From: an uncultured Lachnospiraceae bacterium
Lineage (GTDB): Bacteria; Bacillota; Clostridia; Lachnospirales; Lachnospiraceae
Direction: 5' to 3'
NCBI GenBank assembly: GCA_910578715.1
Contig: CAJTRL010000058.1
Span: 1-25,702 of the forward strand
Length of the DNA stretch: 25,702 nt
Shown here: positions 16,044 to 23,630 of the stretch, piece after piece
Numbering within the stretch: the stretch's first letter is position 1
How the letters are laid out: each line of letters opens with the position of its first letter
The notes under the pieces: model-generated
What the model saw: the letters and a program-made list of their open reading frames with translations, nothing else
Databases searched by the model: none
Told to the model about the DNA's origin: nothing
Translations under genes and position numbers: made by a program

Positions 16044-17036
16044 TCATACCCCCTCCCATGTAATCATGGACGTAATGTAGTCTTCTTTTGCCTGTAAAAC
16101 ATTCGCATAAATATCGTTATAATCATGATAATCCGCCCGCTGGCTTACGAGTCTGTCCACACATACCCTTCCTTCTGACAACAGACGCATGAAACAGTTG
16201 GCATTATCCTGAAAAGTCCAATATCCGGGATAGGAAACGTCCACCGGGTTACAGGAAATGTGCGCGCCGATAATCTGAATGCCTTTCTTGTGCACATCGC
16301 GGTAAAAATTTATTTCCGTGCTGCCCCTGGTGCTTCCTAAAATGATAACCCTGCCATACTTTTCTGTCAATTGAATCGCCTGTTCAATTGGTTTGGGCAG
16401 GCCGGTGGACTCGATGACCACCTGTGGCAGTTTTCCGTTTCCGATACGCTTTACCGTTTCTTCTATCTTCTCATCCCTTGCATCACAGACATACGTGCAT
16501 CCCAATTCCTTCGCCAGGCTTCGCTTACTCTCCACAATATCGAGTCCGATAACGGGAGACGCGCCGTTTGCTTTGGCAAGCTGCGCCGCCATCTGTCCAA
16601 TCAGACCAAGTCCCAGAACAAGCGTCCCCTCTCCCAGTTCCAGCCTCGCCTTTCTGACCGCCTGCATGGAAATCACGCCGATTCTGACAAACGCGGCCTG
16701 TTCAAAACTGACATCATCGGGAATATGCACCAGATTCCGGCTCTCCACGTTGTGAAGGCTGGCATGCGGCATGATGCCCGCCACTCTGTCGCCAGGTTTA
16801 AAATCCGTCACGTTCTTTCCTGTCTTTAACACGACGCCTGCCGCGCTGTAACCAAGAATACGCGGATAATTGTGGTCCGTATTTTCCAGCGTCAGAATAA
16901 ATGCCCGCTCGGTTCCGGGACTCACGACGGAAGTTTTTACCTCCACCGTAACTTCCGTGTCTTTTGGTTCTCCAACCGCCTCTTTTTTTAAAAATACGAC
17001 TCCGTCTTCCATGGAAGTCAGTCTCAACCTGTCCAT
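16044..17036 (-). CDS. Medium-chain dehydrogenase, YcjQ-like candidate
   Basis: This 330-residue member of the zinc-alcohol-dehydrogenase superfamily has a Rossmann motif GLGLIG (142-147) and an N-terminal GroES-like domain. At the place where classical enzymes have the catalytic-zinc cysteine (CGTD) it reads SPGTE (39-43), and no structural four-cysteine lobe is present, so it probably works without the usual zinc sites. The same SPGTE-type change is known to me from bi-domain oxidoreductases and, as a GTE variant, from YcjQ, which oxidises gulosides at C3. Start: GGGAGG is seven bases before the ATG at 17036 but only one base from the ATG at 17042, so 17036 is chosen. It is followed after four bases by the Gfo/Idh/MocA gene, suggesting paired action. 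Confidence 0.85.
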   Translation of the reverse strand: MDRLRLTSMEDGVVFLKKEAVGEPKDTEVTVEVKTSVVSPGTERAFILTLENTDHNYPRILGYSAAGVVLKTGKNVTDFKPGDRVAGIMPHASLHNVESRNLVHIPDDVSFEQAAFVRIGVISMQAVRKARLELGEGTLVLGLGLIGQMAAQLAKANGASPVIGLDIVESKRSLAKELGCTYVCDARDEKIEETVKRIGNGKLPQVVIESTGLPKPIEQAIQLTEKYGRVIILGSTRGSTEINFYRDVHKKGIQIIGAHISCNPVDVSYPGYWTFQDNANCFMRLLSEGRVCVDRLVSQRADYHDYNDIYANVLQAKEDYITSMITWEGV

Positions 17037-17163
17037 TTTCATTCCTCCCTATTTATACTTCAAACATTTTTTTCTCCGCTTTTTTTCATCCATAATATAC
17101 CGTCCCAGTCTCCGGTTTTCGTCCGTACCGCCGGCCAGGACTTTCATCCGGCATACGGCCGCA

Positions 17164-18006
17164 CTACCCCTTCACGCCGCCTTCCGTCGTACCCTTTTTC
17201 ATCAGAAATTCGCTGAACGCATACATCACAACCACCGGAACAGAGGTAACAAGCGCCGCCATCATGCGTCCCCAGATATAATCCGGCCGGTTAAACAGCG
17301 CGTTCAGTCCGATTGGCAGTGTAAAATAATCGGCCGAACTTAAGAAAATCGTCGCATACAGGAAATCATTCCACGCAATCATAAACGCGTATACAAACAC
17401 CGATACAATGCCCGATACCGAAATGGGAATGACAATATAAAAAATGCTCTGCACATAATTCAGCCCGTCAATCTTCCCCGCCTCCTCTATTTCCTGGGGA
17501 ATGGTGTCAAAAAAACCTTTCAGCATATAAATTGATGTCGGAAGCGTCTGTACGACCATGATGATGATAAGCGCTTCCCTGCGGTTATAAAGTCCGACGG
17601 AAGAAAGCAGCCTGTACAGCGGTACAATCAGCAGGATGCCTGAAAACATATAGACGCAGTAAAAACTATTGCTGATTGTCGCTCTTCCCGGAAACCGGAG
17701 CTTGGAAAGCGCATACCCGGCCATAATTCCGAAAACAAGAGAAATCGACGCCGCCAGAACAGACACATACATGCTGTTTTTAAAATATTTCAAAAAAGGA
17801 AAAATACTGGTATCAAAAATATCCCTGTAATGCTGCAAGGTAAGTTCTTCCGGAAGGATTGTCGGCGGAACCTGAATCGCCTCCCTGGCCGTTTTTAAAG
17901 ATACGGTAATCATAAAAAAGAAAGGAATCAGAATCACCGCCATGAGAAACAGAATCCCCACATAAAAAAAGATGCCTTTCACCATTCGTTTCTTCTTTTT
18001 ACTCAT
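17164..18006 (-). CDS. Sugar ABC transporter permease, MalG/UgpE type
   Basis: This 280-residue CUT1-family permease has about six membrane segments, the first at about residues 11-33. The EAA loop (EEAGKIDGLNYVQSIF) near residue 185 contacts the ATPase. Its start codon overlaps the end of the other permease gene by 8 bases, so the two are translationally coupled. With the binding protein at 18949-20364 it forms an importer for a glycoside. A gap of 127 bases follows before the MDR gene (17037-17163), in which I saw no convincing promoter or terminator. Confidence 0.92.
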   Translation of the reverse strand: MSKKKKRMVKGIFFYVGILFLMAVILIPFFFMITVSLKTAREAIQVPPTILPEELTLQHYRDIFDTSIFPFLKYFKNSMYVSVLAASISLVFGIMAGYALSKLRFPGRATISNSFYCVYMFSGILLIVPLYRLLSSVGLYNRREALIIIMVVQTLPTSIYMLKGFFDTIPQEIEEAGKIDGLNYVQSIFYIVIPISVSGIVSVFVYAFMIAWNDFLYATIFLSSADYFTLPIGLNALFNRPDYIWGRMMAALVTSVPVVVMYAFSEFLMKKGTTEGGVKG

Positions 18007-18862
18007 ACCGGAACACCTTCTTTCTCACCAGCATAATAAAGCTGAATATCATCGCAAACAATAATATGGAAATGGCCGCAGCCTTACCCATATCCCGCAT
18101 GGAAAAGGCATTTTCATACAAATAAACGCTAATCGTCTTTACCTGTCCGCTCAAAAGCGCAATCTCCGTATACATATAAAATACCCATATCGTTCGCAGC
18201 GTTACAACCGTTGCGAGCACCGGCCTGATTTCCTGAAGCGTAATCACTTTAAATTTCTGCCAGCCGTTTGCGCCGTCCACATCCGCCGCTTCATACAATG
18301 TTTTATCAATGGTCTGCAAAATAGCGTAAAAGGACATAAACGCATAAGGAAAAAACTTCCACACGCTGAATAACACAACCAGCGCAAATGCGCTTGCCGG
18401 CCGGTCAAACCACAGCGGCGCCCGCTCAGATAATTTCAGAACATCCACATACAGGTAATTGACGATGCCGTAAGTATTATTGAACATGTATTTCCATGCA
18501 AAAATCAAAGATACGGAAGGTACAATATAAGGAAGCAGGATTAGCGCCTTGACAATCTTTTTTCCAAAAAAACGACGGTTCAGCAGAATCGCTGCCGCAA
18601 GTCCGGCCGCCGTACTCAGCACAACAACCAGAAGCGTAAAGAATACCGTTACGCCAAGAGCGCTGTAAAAGGACGAATCCGTCAGCGTTTTGGTAAAATT
18701 GGCAAAACCTACGGCCTGCATTGCTTTTTTCGGATTGACGGGTACCTTGTGAAAGCTGATTATAAAATTGTAAACCATAGGATAACCTATCAGCAGCAGA
18801 ATCAGCAGTATACTGGGTGCAATCAGTAAAAATCCGGCTATCCTTTCTTTTTTCCTGTTCAT
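17999..18862 (-). CDS. Sugar ABC transporter permease, MalF/UgpA type
   Basis: This 287-residue CUT1 permease has about six membrane segments, the first at about residues 10-30 (FLLIAPSILLILLLIGYPMV). The EAA loop (YEAADVDGANGWQKFKVITL) lies near residue 195. AAGGAG lies seven bases before the ATG at 18862. The gene follows the binding-protein gene after a strong intercistronic hairpin. No ATPase gene is present in this cluster, so the importer probably borrows a shared MsmX/UgpC-type ATPase encoded elsewhere. Confidence 0.92.
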   Translation of the reverse strand: MNRKKERIAGFLLIAPSILLILLLIGYPMVYNFIISFHKVPVNPKKAMQAVGFANFTKTLTDSSFYSALGVTVFFTLLVVVLSTAAGLAAAILLNRRFFGKKIVKALILLPYIVPSVSLIFAWKYMFNNTYGIVNYLYVDVLKLSERAPLWFDRPASAFALVVLFSVWKFFPYAFMSFYAILQTIDKTLYEAADVDGANGWQKFKVITLQEIRPVLATVVTLRTIWVFYMYTEIALLSGQVKTISVYLYENAFSMRDMGKAAAISILLFAMIFSFIMLVRKKVFRYE

Positions 18863-18875
18863 CGCCTCACTCCTT

Positions 18876-18921
18876 AAAAAATGGAGCTGACGCCGGCCAA
18901 ACCAGCCGGCAGGGTCAGCCC
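18876..18921 (-). terminator. Intercistronic hairpin with T-run between binding protein and permeases
   Basis: On the minus strand GCTGAC (18919-18914) pairs with GTCAGC (18891-18886), and GCCGGC (18910-18905) with GCCGGC (18897-18892), with a three-base bulge and a seven-base loop. Six T follow at 18881-18876, directly before the ribosome site of the next gene. It fits partial termination or 3' end protection, giving more binding protein than permease. Confidence 0.8.
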
Positions 18922-18948
18922 CGTGTCATTTTTCAAATTACGCGAAAG

Positions 18949-20364
18949 CTATTGTGCCAGCAATCCCTCTATCTGCTTCTGCGTATCAGCGGCCACATCC
19001 TCCGGCGTTTTATCATTTACCGTAAGGTCATAGATTGCCCTTCCGATAACATTAGAGCTCGTGACATCGCCCATGCTGACAAAGTTTTTACCGTCCACAA
19101 TTCCGAAAAGGGAAATGCTTCCGAATGCTGCGGATATTTCCGGTGAAAGGGTTTCAAATCCTTTGATAATTTCATTGTCAAGATACGCAGGGTCATCCGC
19201 TACTGCGGGCATAACCGGCTGCTGTCCTCCAGGCGCCATATGAAGCCATCTGATGTTGTTTTCGGGTTCCACCAGAAACTTCACAAAAAGAACCGCCGCT
19301 TCCCGTTCCTCTTCGCTTAAACCGTCGGAAATCGAAAGCATGCCGACGCTGCCATAAGAGGCGCTTGTCTTACTGGTTACCAGTGCAAACCCGAAATCAT
19401 CCATCATCCCTTCATTAATCAGGTCTTTTAAAATATAAGTAGAATAGATTCCCATCGGTACGGAACCGTTCAGCAGTGCATCTTTGATTTCTGTGGTGCT
19501 GTTGGAACCCTGAATGGAATACTGATACAATTCCTTATAGAAGGCCAGCGCTTCTACCATTTCTTCAGAATTAAAATCCGCTTCGCCATCCGCATTGAGT
19601 GCATTCGCACCTGCCGAAAGCGCAAACTGGGAAAAACTCTGCTCCGAAAATGAGCCGTCTACCGTAGGAAGCGCGATGCCATACTTCTTATTAGCCGGGT
19701 CATAAAACGCTTCCGCTGCGGCAAGAATATTTTCCCATGTATCGGGAGCCGCCAGTCCCTTCTCATCAAAAGCCGTCTTATTGTACCAGATTCCCTGTAC
19801 CCATCCGCCAACCGGAACGCCGATAAAATTCTGTCCGTCTTCCGTCGTATTAATTTTCAGAATCGCATCGTAATACTCGCCCGGCTTTGCTTCGATGACT
19901 TCACGGATGGCATCCAAATCGGCCAGTTCATTTCCGACAAGCCATTTTGCCCGGTTCTGGTTGACCTCAATCACCGCCGGCATGCCTCCTCCGGCAAATG
20001 CCGTCAGCTTCGTATCATAGGCGGAATCACCGTCCACAGGAACCTGTTCCACGCTAATCCAGGAATATTCCTCTTCAAAACTATCGATAAGTCCCTGAAT
20101 CGTCTGCTGGCGCTCCTCCTCTACCATGCTGTGCATAAATTGGATGGAAACCGGATTTTTGGCCGTCTCTTCCCCGGCCGTTCCTTCCTGAGCCGCTTCC
20201 CCGGAAGAATCGGGTGCCGGTTCGGAGTTCTCAGCCGCCGGACTTTCTGTTGCCGGTACATCGGGCTGTGGTGTCTCTTCTGTTTTGCTCCCGCCGCATG
20301 CCGTAAGTCCAAACGCCATCGACGCCGCCAAAAATACCGCCAGTGTTTTTTTCATCTTTTTCAT
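18949..20364 (-). CDS. Extracellular sugar-binding lipoprotein (family 1)
   Basis: This 471-residue substrate-binding protein belongs to a CUT1 sugar ABC importer. The N-terminus is a lipoprotein signal with lipobox LTAC (C23). A linker rich in P, E, S and A (about residues 28-70) precedes the binding domain, which begins near PVSIQFMHSMVEEERQQTIQ. Features typical of the family are IEVNQNRAKWLVGNELADLD and GVPVGGWVQGIWYN. GGAAGG seven bases before the ATG at 20364 selects this start over an upstream in-frame codon at 20436. It follows the phosphorylase gene by 56 bases. The likely ligand is the phosphorylase substrate, by context only. Confidence 0.93.
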   Translation of the reverse strand: MKKMKKTLAVFLAASMAFGLTACGGSKTEETPQPDVPATESPAAENSEPAPDSSGEAAQEGTAGEETAKNPVSIQFMHSMVEEERQQTIQGLIDSFEEEYSWISVEQVPVDGDSAYDTKLTAFAGGGMPAVIEVNQNRAKWLVGNELADLDAIREVIEAKPGEYYDAILKINTTEDGQNFIGVPVGGWVQGIWYNKTAFDEKGLAAPDTWENILAAAEAFYDPANKKYGIALPTVDGSFSEQSFSQFALSAGANALNADGEADFNSEEMVEALAFYKELYQYSIQGSNSTTEIKDALLNGSVPMGIYSTYILKDLINEGMMDDFGFALVTSKTSASYGSVGMLSISDGLSEEEREAAVLFVKFLVEPENNIRWLHMAPGGQQPVMPAVADDPAYLDNEIIKGFETLSPEISAAFGSISLFGIVDGKNFVSMGDVTSSNVIGRAIYDLTVNDKTPEDVAADTQKQIEGLLAQ

Positions 20365-20420
20365 AACTTTTCCTTCCTTTCCTTCTTTTATTCTTTTTTC
20401 TTGTGTTGATATAATGAAGC

Positions 20421-22076
20421 TCAAAGAGCAATCCATTTAAAATCGAAAGGCGCAATCTTTACGCTCCCCATAACTTCTTCTCCCGTCCGCAGGTCTATTC
20501 CATGAATGCCCGGCTTTTCCAACGTTTTATCCGAAAAATTGTGAAGGCAGAGCACCGTTTTCGTTCTGCCGGTTCTCAGATAACAAAACAACTCTTTCCG
20601 CTCCTTGAAAACCGTCTGCTTCGCATGGGTGTCAAAGGCATCGCAGCCTTTCCTGATTCGTATCAGTCTTTCCATTTCTTTTCTGATTTGCGCTTTTCTG
20701 CTTTCCGGCCGTTCAAGTTCTTCCACAATATTCTCATAGACAGACTTCTCACGGTTTATGCTTCTGTTCCTCCCTGTTTTCACAACGCCTTCCCTGTCGT
20801 TTTCCATGCCCAGATACGAATTGATATAAACCGCCGCATCCCCCTGCATTCCCAACAGGATTCCGTGTGCGTTCAAATATCTGCGTTTTGCCGTTTCAAA
20901 ATCATAATCTTCCTGCAAGGCGGAAAAATAAGAAACATTCACTTCATATGCGCTTTTAGAACCGTCTGCATTTTCCTTATAAGAAACAAGCGCTCCTGAT
21001 TTTTCCTGAAGATGCGCAATCAGGCCGTCAATTTCTTCCTCCGGCACGATATTCCTGACCGGATTGACGCCGATTCCATCGTGGGAAGCCAGAAAATTGA
21101 AAAAACTCGTCTTTTCCGAAGGAAGCGACAGACCCGACGCCCATTCGGACAGTACGGACGCTTCTTTCTTATAAAAGCTGTAAAGCACCAGCATGGGCAG
21201 CGGAAACTGGTATACCATATGGCTCTCATCATATCCGTTCCCAAAATAGGAAACGTTATCCGCATGAGGCACATTTGTTTCCGTCACAATTCTGCCATCC
21301 GGCCAGATTTCTTCCATCATACTGCGCAGCATCTTCACTATCCTGTGGGTATTTTCCTGATGGATACAGGAAGTCCCGGCCTCTTTCCATAAAAAGCCGA
21401 CAGCATCCAGCCGAATCCACCTTCCGCCACGCTCCAGATAAGTAAGAAAAACATCCGCCGCTTCCCAGAATACAGCCGGATTATGATAATTCAGGTCAAT
21501 CTGGTCATCGCTGAACGTCGTCCAGAAATATTTCTCTCCATCCGCCGTCAAAAATCTGGTGAGCAGCGGCGTCGTCCGGGGTCTCGTCACCATCGACAGG
21601 TCTTCTTTCGGATTTTCTTCTATGAAAAATTTTTCATACTTTTTATTTCCTGCAAGACAGTTTAAAAACCATTTGTGTCTGGCCGACACATGATTGCAGA
21701 CAAAATCATACATCAGGGTATACCTCTCCGAGAGCCTTTCCAGATTTTCCCATCCTCCCAGACCGTCCGCCAGACTTTTATAGTCGATGACAGAAAAGCC
21801 ATCGTCCGACGAATAGGGGCAGAACGGAAGAAAATGTATCACATCAAACACGCCGTCCAGATACCTTGCCGCAAACCGCTCAAACAGCGTCAGCTTGTCC
21901 TCTTCGCCATAAAACTGGTCAGGATAGGTAATCAGTATGACATACTGCTCTTTACCGCCGGGCAATTCATTTTTCAGCCTTCCGCCGGCCTCTTTAATTC
22001 TTTTTTCCAGTCTGGGCAGCCACTCTTCTGCCGCAGCGCTTCCGTAAATTTCGATGAAATATTCTTTCCAGTTCAT
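20421..22076 (-). CDS. GH13 subfamily 18 phosphorylase, probable glucosylglycerate phosphorylase
   Basis: This 551-residue (beta/alpha)8 enzyme belongs to the sucrose-phosphorylase subfamily. It has HFLPFCPYSSDDGFSVIDY (81-99), DFVCNHVS (124-131), nucleophile D224 in RLDAVGF, acid/base E266 in VTETNVPH, and the transition-state aspartate D333 in SHDGIG. The TETNVPH sequence around the acid/base is, from memory, the form seen in YcjM-type glucosylglycerate phosphorylases rather than in sucrose phosphorylases. The reaction would be glucosylglycerate plus phosphate to glucose 1-phosphate plus D-glycerate. A glycerate kinase in the divergent arm supports this. No signal peptide is seen, so it is cytoplasmic. 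The ATG at 22076 matches family N-termini, although the ribosome site is weak and the frame is open to a GTG at 22133. Sucrose or another glucoside remains possible. Confidence 0.85.
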   Translation of the reverse strand: MNWKEYFIEIYGSAAAEEWLPRLEKRIKEAGGRLKNELPGGKEQYVILITYPDQFYGEEDKLTLFERFAARYLDGVFDVIHFLPFCPYSSDDGFSVIDYKSLADGLGGWENLERLSERYTLMYDFVCNHVSARHKWFLNCLAGNKKYEKFFIEENPKEDLSMVTRPRTTPLLTRFLTADGEKYFWTTFSDDQIDLNYHNPAVFWEAADVFLTYLERGGRWIRLDAVGFLWKEAGTSCIHQENTHRIVKMLRSMMEEIWPDGRIVTETNVPHADNVSYFGNGYDESHMVYQFPLPMLVLYSFYKKEASVLSEWASGLSLPSEKTSFFNFLASHDGIGVNPVRNIVPEEEIDGLIAHLQEKSGALVSYKENADGSKSAYEVNVSYFSALQEDYDFETAKRRYLNAHGILLGMQGDAAVYINSYLGMENDREGVVKTGRNRSINREKSVYENIVEELERPESRKAQIRKEMERLIRIRKGCDAFDTHAKQTVFKERKELFCYLRTGRTKTVLCLHNFSDKTLEKPGIHGIDLRTGEEVMGSVKIAPFDFKWIAL

Positions 22077-22289
22077 GCTTCGTCCGCTCTCTTCCTTATC
22101 TTTATGTTTCCGATTATCCCCTGTATTTTGCACTTTTTAATATTTTCTGTTTATTCTATATACTCATTTTGGGCAGCTTGTTTGGTACCGCTTTCATATT
22201 TTTATTGGTAAAATAGTATGTTATTTTCGCAATAATTATCCACTTTTTTTATATTTTGCCTCTTTTCTTTTCTTTTTTTATTTTTTCTG

Positions 22290-22303
22290 TGGAAGCGTTT
22301 TCA
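22290..22303. promoter_or_regulatory. Operator at the start of the glycoside operon
   Basis: The sequence TGGAAGCGTTTTCA reads TGAAAACGCTTCCA on the minus strand and lies immediately downstream of the operon -10, across the predicted start near 22304. It matches LacI/GalR-family operators and 13 of 14 positions of the CcpA cre consensus. The same 14-bp pattern (TGAAAAYGYTTYCA) recurs at 22549-22562 in front of the lacI-type gene. Confidence 0.8.
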
Positions 22304-22310
22304 TGATTTG

Positions 22311-22339
22311 ATTATAGACAATGAAAATGAATTTGTAAA
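22311..22339 (-). promoter_or_regulatory. Sigma-A promoter of the glycoside operon
   Basis: On the minus strand the -35 TTTACA (22339-22334) and -10 TATAAT (22316-22311) are separated by 17 bp. It predicts an A-rich leader of about 228 bases before the phosphorylase ATG, in which I saw no strong structure. Confidence 0.8.
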
Positions 22340-22406
22340 GTAGTTTTTGCTATTTTTTTAATTTTGTATGGATTTTTTAATATCAAGCAGCCTTTTTCTC
22401 ACATTT

Positions 22407-22423
22407 TCCGATAGTTTATCGGA
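22407..22423. promoter_or_regulatory. Perfect short dyad in the divergent control region
   Basis: TCCGATA (22407-22413) and TATCGGA (22417-22423) form a perfect 7-bp inverted repeat around GTT. It lies about 70 bp behind the operon promoter and about 85 bp before the lacI-type promoter, in otherwise A/T-rich DNA. It differs from the 14-bp operators, so a second regulator could bind here. Confidence 0.45.
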
Positions 22424-22506
22424 TTATTCTAATTTCTTCCATTTCTTTTATTTTCATCTGTTTTTACCTCTTTTGTTTCGCGCCTCTATCTTTTTTTATC
22501 TTTTTC

Positions 22507-22535
22507 TTGCGCTCGTGAAGTTAATTTGATATAAT
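22507..22535 (+). promoter_or_regulatory. Sigma-A promoter of the LacI-type regulator gene
   Basis: The -35 TTGCGC (22507-22512) and perfect -10 TATAAT (22530-22535) are 17 bp apart, and TGA before the -10 makes it an extended -10 promoter. Transcription would begin near 22542, inside a palindromic operator. Confidence 0.8.
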
Positions 22536-22562
22536 TTTCACAGATTTGTGAAAATGTTTTCA
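22535..22562. promoter_or_regulatory. Overlapping palindromes on the LacI-type gene promoter
   Basis: TTTTCACA (22535-22542) and TGTGAAAA (22547-22554) form a perfect inverted repeat across the last base of the -10 and the start site. TGAAAATGTTTTCA (22549-22562) overlaps it and matches the operator of the glycoside operon. GAGGAGG follows at 22566-22572, so binding here would block the start of transcription. Autorepression is inferred. Confidence 0.75.
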
Positions 22563-22577
22563 TATTGAGGAGGAATC

Positions 22578-23609
22578 ATGAAACCAACAATTCAATTAGT
22601 TGCCAAAAAAGCAGGCGTTTCCATGTCAACCGTCTCGAGGGTCATGAACAACCACCCTTCCGTACTGCCTGAAACCCGTTCCAGAGTGTTATCCGTGATG
22701 AAAGAGCTGGATTATACGCCAAATCAGCTTGCCAGAGGACTTTCCTCCAACGGCTTCAATAACATTCTGATTATTTTTACACGTTCTTCCACACAGGCCG
22801 CCGATAATCCTTATTTCGGCAATATTATCGGCTCCATCGGAATGGTGGCGGAACAAAATAATTATGACATGATTCTGCACTCCAACAATAACGAGGACAA
22901 CGAAATTGAAAAAGCCGTTTCCATGATTAACAGCAAGCTGATTAAAGGCATCGTTTTATTAAGCAGCCGGACTAACAGCAAATTTCTGGAGGTTCTTGCC
23001 GGCACTGAAATTCCCATTGTGGTCATCGGCAAGCATAACCCTTCCCTCCGGTCAGACTATATCGTTTCCGTCGATACCGATAATTATCAGGACTGCTATG
23101 ACATTGGCGATTATCTGTTACAGATGGGACATACGCATATCGGATGTATTCATGCGCCCTTAAACCATTATGTGGCCGTAGACCGCGTACAGGGCCTGAA
23201 AGATTGTCTGAGCGCGCATAAAATACCTTTGGATGAGGATTGTTTTGTGGACGGCGGAGACACGGTCGAAACAGCCTACATGGCGGCATTAAATCTCCTC
23301 TGCTCCAACAGACGGCTTACCGCTGTTTTCGCCACGGACGATATCAAGGCGCTCGGTATCTATAAAGCGGCACGCAGCATGAACTTGCGCATTCCGGAGG
23401 ATATTTCCGTCTTCGGCCATAACGATTTTGATTTTTCCGCACTCCTTACGCCGCCACTCACAACCGTACGCGTTCCCATTCATGAACTGGGCATGATTTC
23501 CGCATCCAAGCTGTTTTCCATGATTCAATCGGGGAAAAAAGAAACCGACCAGATGCTGCCGACAAAAATGCAGTTTCGAAGTTCCGTTGCCAACCTGCAC
23601 AAACGTTAA
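22578..23609 (+). CDS. LacI/GalR-family transcriptional regulator
   Basis: This 343-residue repressor has an N-terminal helix-turn-helix and hinge (VAKKAGVSMSTVSRVMNN, about residues 8-25; hinge near YTPNQLARGLSS) and a periplasmic-binding-protein-like sensor domain (about 60-340) with GKHNPSLRSDYIVSVDTDN and FGHNDFDFSALLTPPLTTVR. GAGGAGG is well placed before the ATG at 22578. It is divergent from the phosphorylase operon, and the same 14-bp operator occurs at both promoters, so it probably represses both. The glycerate kinase gene follows after 21 bases in the same transcript. Inducer is unknown; a glycoside such as glucosylglycerate or its breakdown product is plausible. Confidence 0.94.
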   Translation: MKPTIQLVAKKAGVSMSTVSRVMNNHPSVLPETRSRVLSVMKELDYTPNQLARGLSSNGFNNILIIFTRSSTQAADNPYFGNIIGSIGMVAEQNNYDMILHSNNNEDNEIEKAVSMINSKLIKGIVLLSSRTNSKFLEVLAGTEIPIVVIGKHNPSLRSDYIVSVDTDNYQDCYDIGDYLLQMGHTHIGCIHAPLNHYVAVDRVQGLKDCLSAHKIPLDEDCFVDGGDTVETAYMAALNLLCSNRRLTAVFATDDIKALGIYKAARSMNLRIPEDISVFGHNDFDFSALLTPPLTTVRVPIHELGMISASKLFSMIQSGKKETDQMLPTKMQFRSSVANLHKR

Positions 23610-23630
23610 AGAATAAGGGGGAAATTAGTT

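Noticed and set aside
22156..22197. Possible 13-residue leader peptide (MKAVPNKLPKMSI) in the phosphorylase operon leader, minus strand.
   Set aside because: No ribosome site before its ATG, and no codon bias or paired hairpins typical of attenuation.
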